Assembly: GCA_023473795.1 (NCBI GenBank)
Contig: JAMCYS010000127.1
Location: 55,546-119,545, forward strand
Origin: Chloroflexota bacterium
Lineage (GTDB): Bacteria; Chloroflexota; UBA6077; FW602-bin22; JAMCYS01
Direction: 5' to 3'
DNA length: 64,000 nt
In this document: positions 63,841 through 64,000 of the stretch, piece by piece
Layout: each line of letters opens with the position of its first letter
Numbering within the stretch: position 1 is the stretch's first letter
Position numbers and translations under genes: made by a program
Notes under the pieces: generated by a model
Told to the model about the DNA's origin: nothing
The model's input: the letters and a program-made list of their open reading frames with translations, nothing else
The model's database searches: none

Positions 63841-63873
63841 TGGGTACCTCAAGTAGAAGGTGCGATTGTGTTA

Positions 63874-64000
63874 CTAAACCAAAGCCAAGTTGGGATCTAC
63901 ATGGGTAGCTTGGGAAAGCATTGTGTCGGTTGCCTCACGCAGCGCATCGGCTCTGGCTTGCAGGGCGGTGCGACAGCGCTGCTTGACCTCGGCCGTGCGC
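63874..64000 (-). CDS. Unidentified protein, C-terminal 41 residues (5' end outside window)
   Basis: Read on the minus strand from the window edge, an open frame gives VKQRCRTALQARADALREAT and ends PNLALV and TAG 63876-63874. The composition suggests an amphipathic helix. There are too few residues to assign a family; coding status rests on the open frame and composition only. Confidence 0.35.
   Translation of the reverse strand, partial: RTAEVKQRCRTALQARADALREATDTMLSQATHVDPNLALV

Overview
This 64 kb window is high-GC bacterial chromosome with dense, mostly co-directional housekeeping gene blocks. I place it tentatively in the Chloroflexota or a neighbouring monoderm-like lineage. The reasons are a T-box-controlled ilv-leu operon, a Sec-exported WapA-like Rhs giant with no type VI secretion genes nearby, a PdtaS/PdtaR-type ANTAR pair next to glnA, CdaA/YbbR, a KaiC-like ATPase, and a dispersed GTAGGGGCGGGGCTCC-type inverted repeat. 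The lineage call is inference from gene content only.

Layout. 1-2.4 kb: end of ftsA, ftsZ and a zincin-like metallopeptidase. 2.5-12.4 kb: an Rhs polymorphic-toxin locus. A 1916-residue secreted Rhs protein ends in a restriction-endonuclease-like toxin tip and is followed by a HEAT-repeat immunity candidate. A start-less tandem copy of tip plus immunity follows, then a second start-less tip with a different (HNH-like) toxin and a DUF2019-like immunity gene, and finally an Rhs remnant. 12.7-20 kb: a promoter and an unusual T-box leader (one stem I with a CUC Leu specifier, two successive antiterminator/terminator modules) drive ilvD-ilvB-ilvN-ilvC-leuA, the branched-chain amino acid pathway. 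20-25.5 kb: HAD hydrolase, ruvB, queA, an iron-sulfur protein behind a perfect CRP/Rex-like palindrome, a PLP aminotransferase and an alkyltransferase-like protein.

25.5-39.6 kb is mainly minus strand: an orphan glycyl-radical activase; a histidine kinase - ANTAR regulator - glnA operon behind a consensus promoter (nitrogen control); and a long operon argF - TPR protein - cdaA - ybbR - der - plsY - gpsA - hup that links arginine synthesis, c-di-AMP, ribosome assembly, phospholipid synthesis and nucleoid protein HU. 39.8-45.3 kb: a small HTH protein, an internally deleted class V aminotransferase pseudogene, purA, a glycolate/lactate-type oxidase pair (glcF, glcD) and rnhA. 45.6-50.9 kb: an old-yellow-enzyme homologue, a double KaiC-like ATPase overlapping a receiver protein, greA with an upstream promoter-terminator unit that looks like a small RNA or attenuated leader, two small hypothetical proteins and pyrE.

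51-64 kb: UDP-glucose dehydrogenase, then a 4212-bp direct tandem duplication. Each copy carries an L-lactate permease, a 51-residue membrane peptide, a SAM methyltransferase and a GlsB/YeaQ-like protein. The MFS transporter at its edge is truncated in copy 1 and intact in copy 2. The window ends with a P3A-type proton ATPase and the tail of an unidentified gene. No rRNA, tRNA or CRISPR array was seen.
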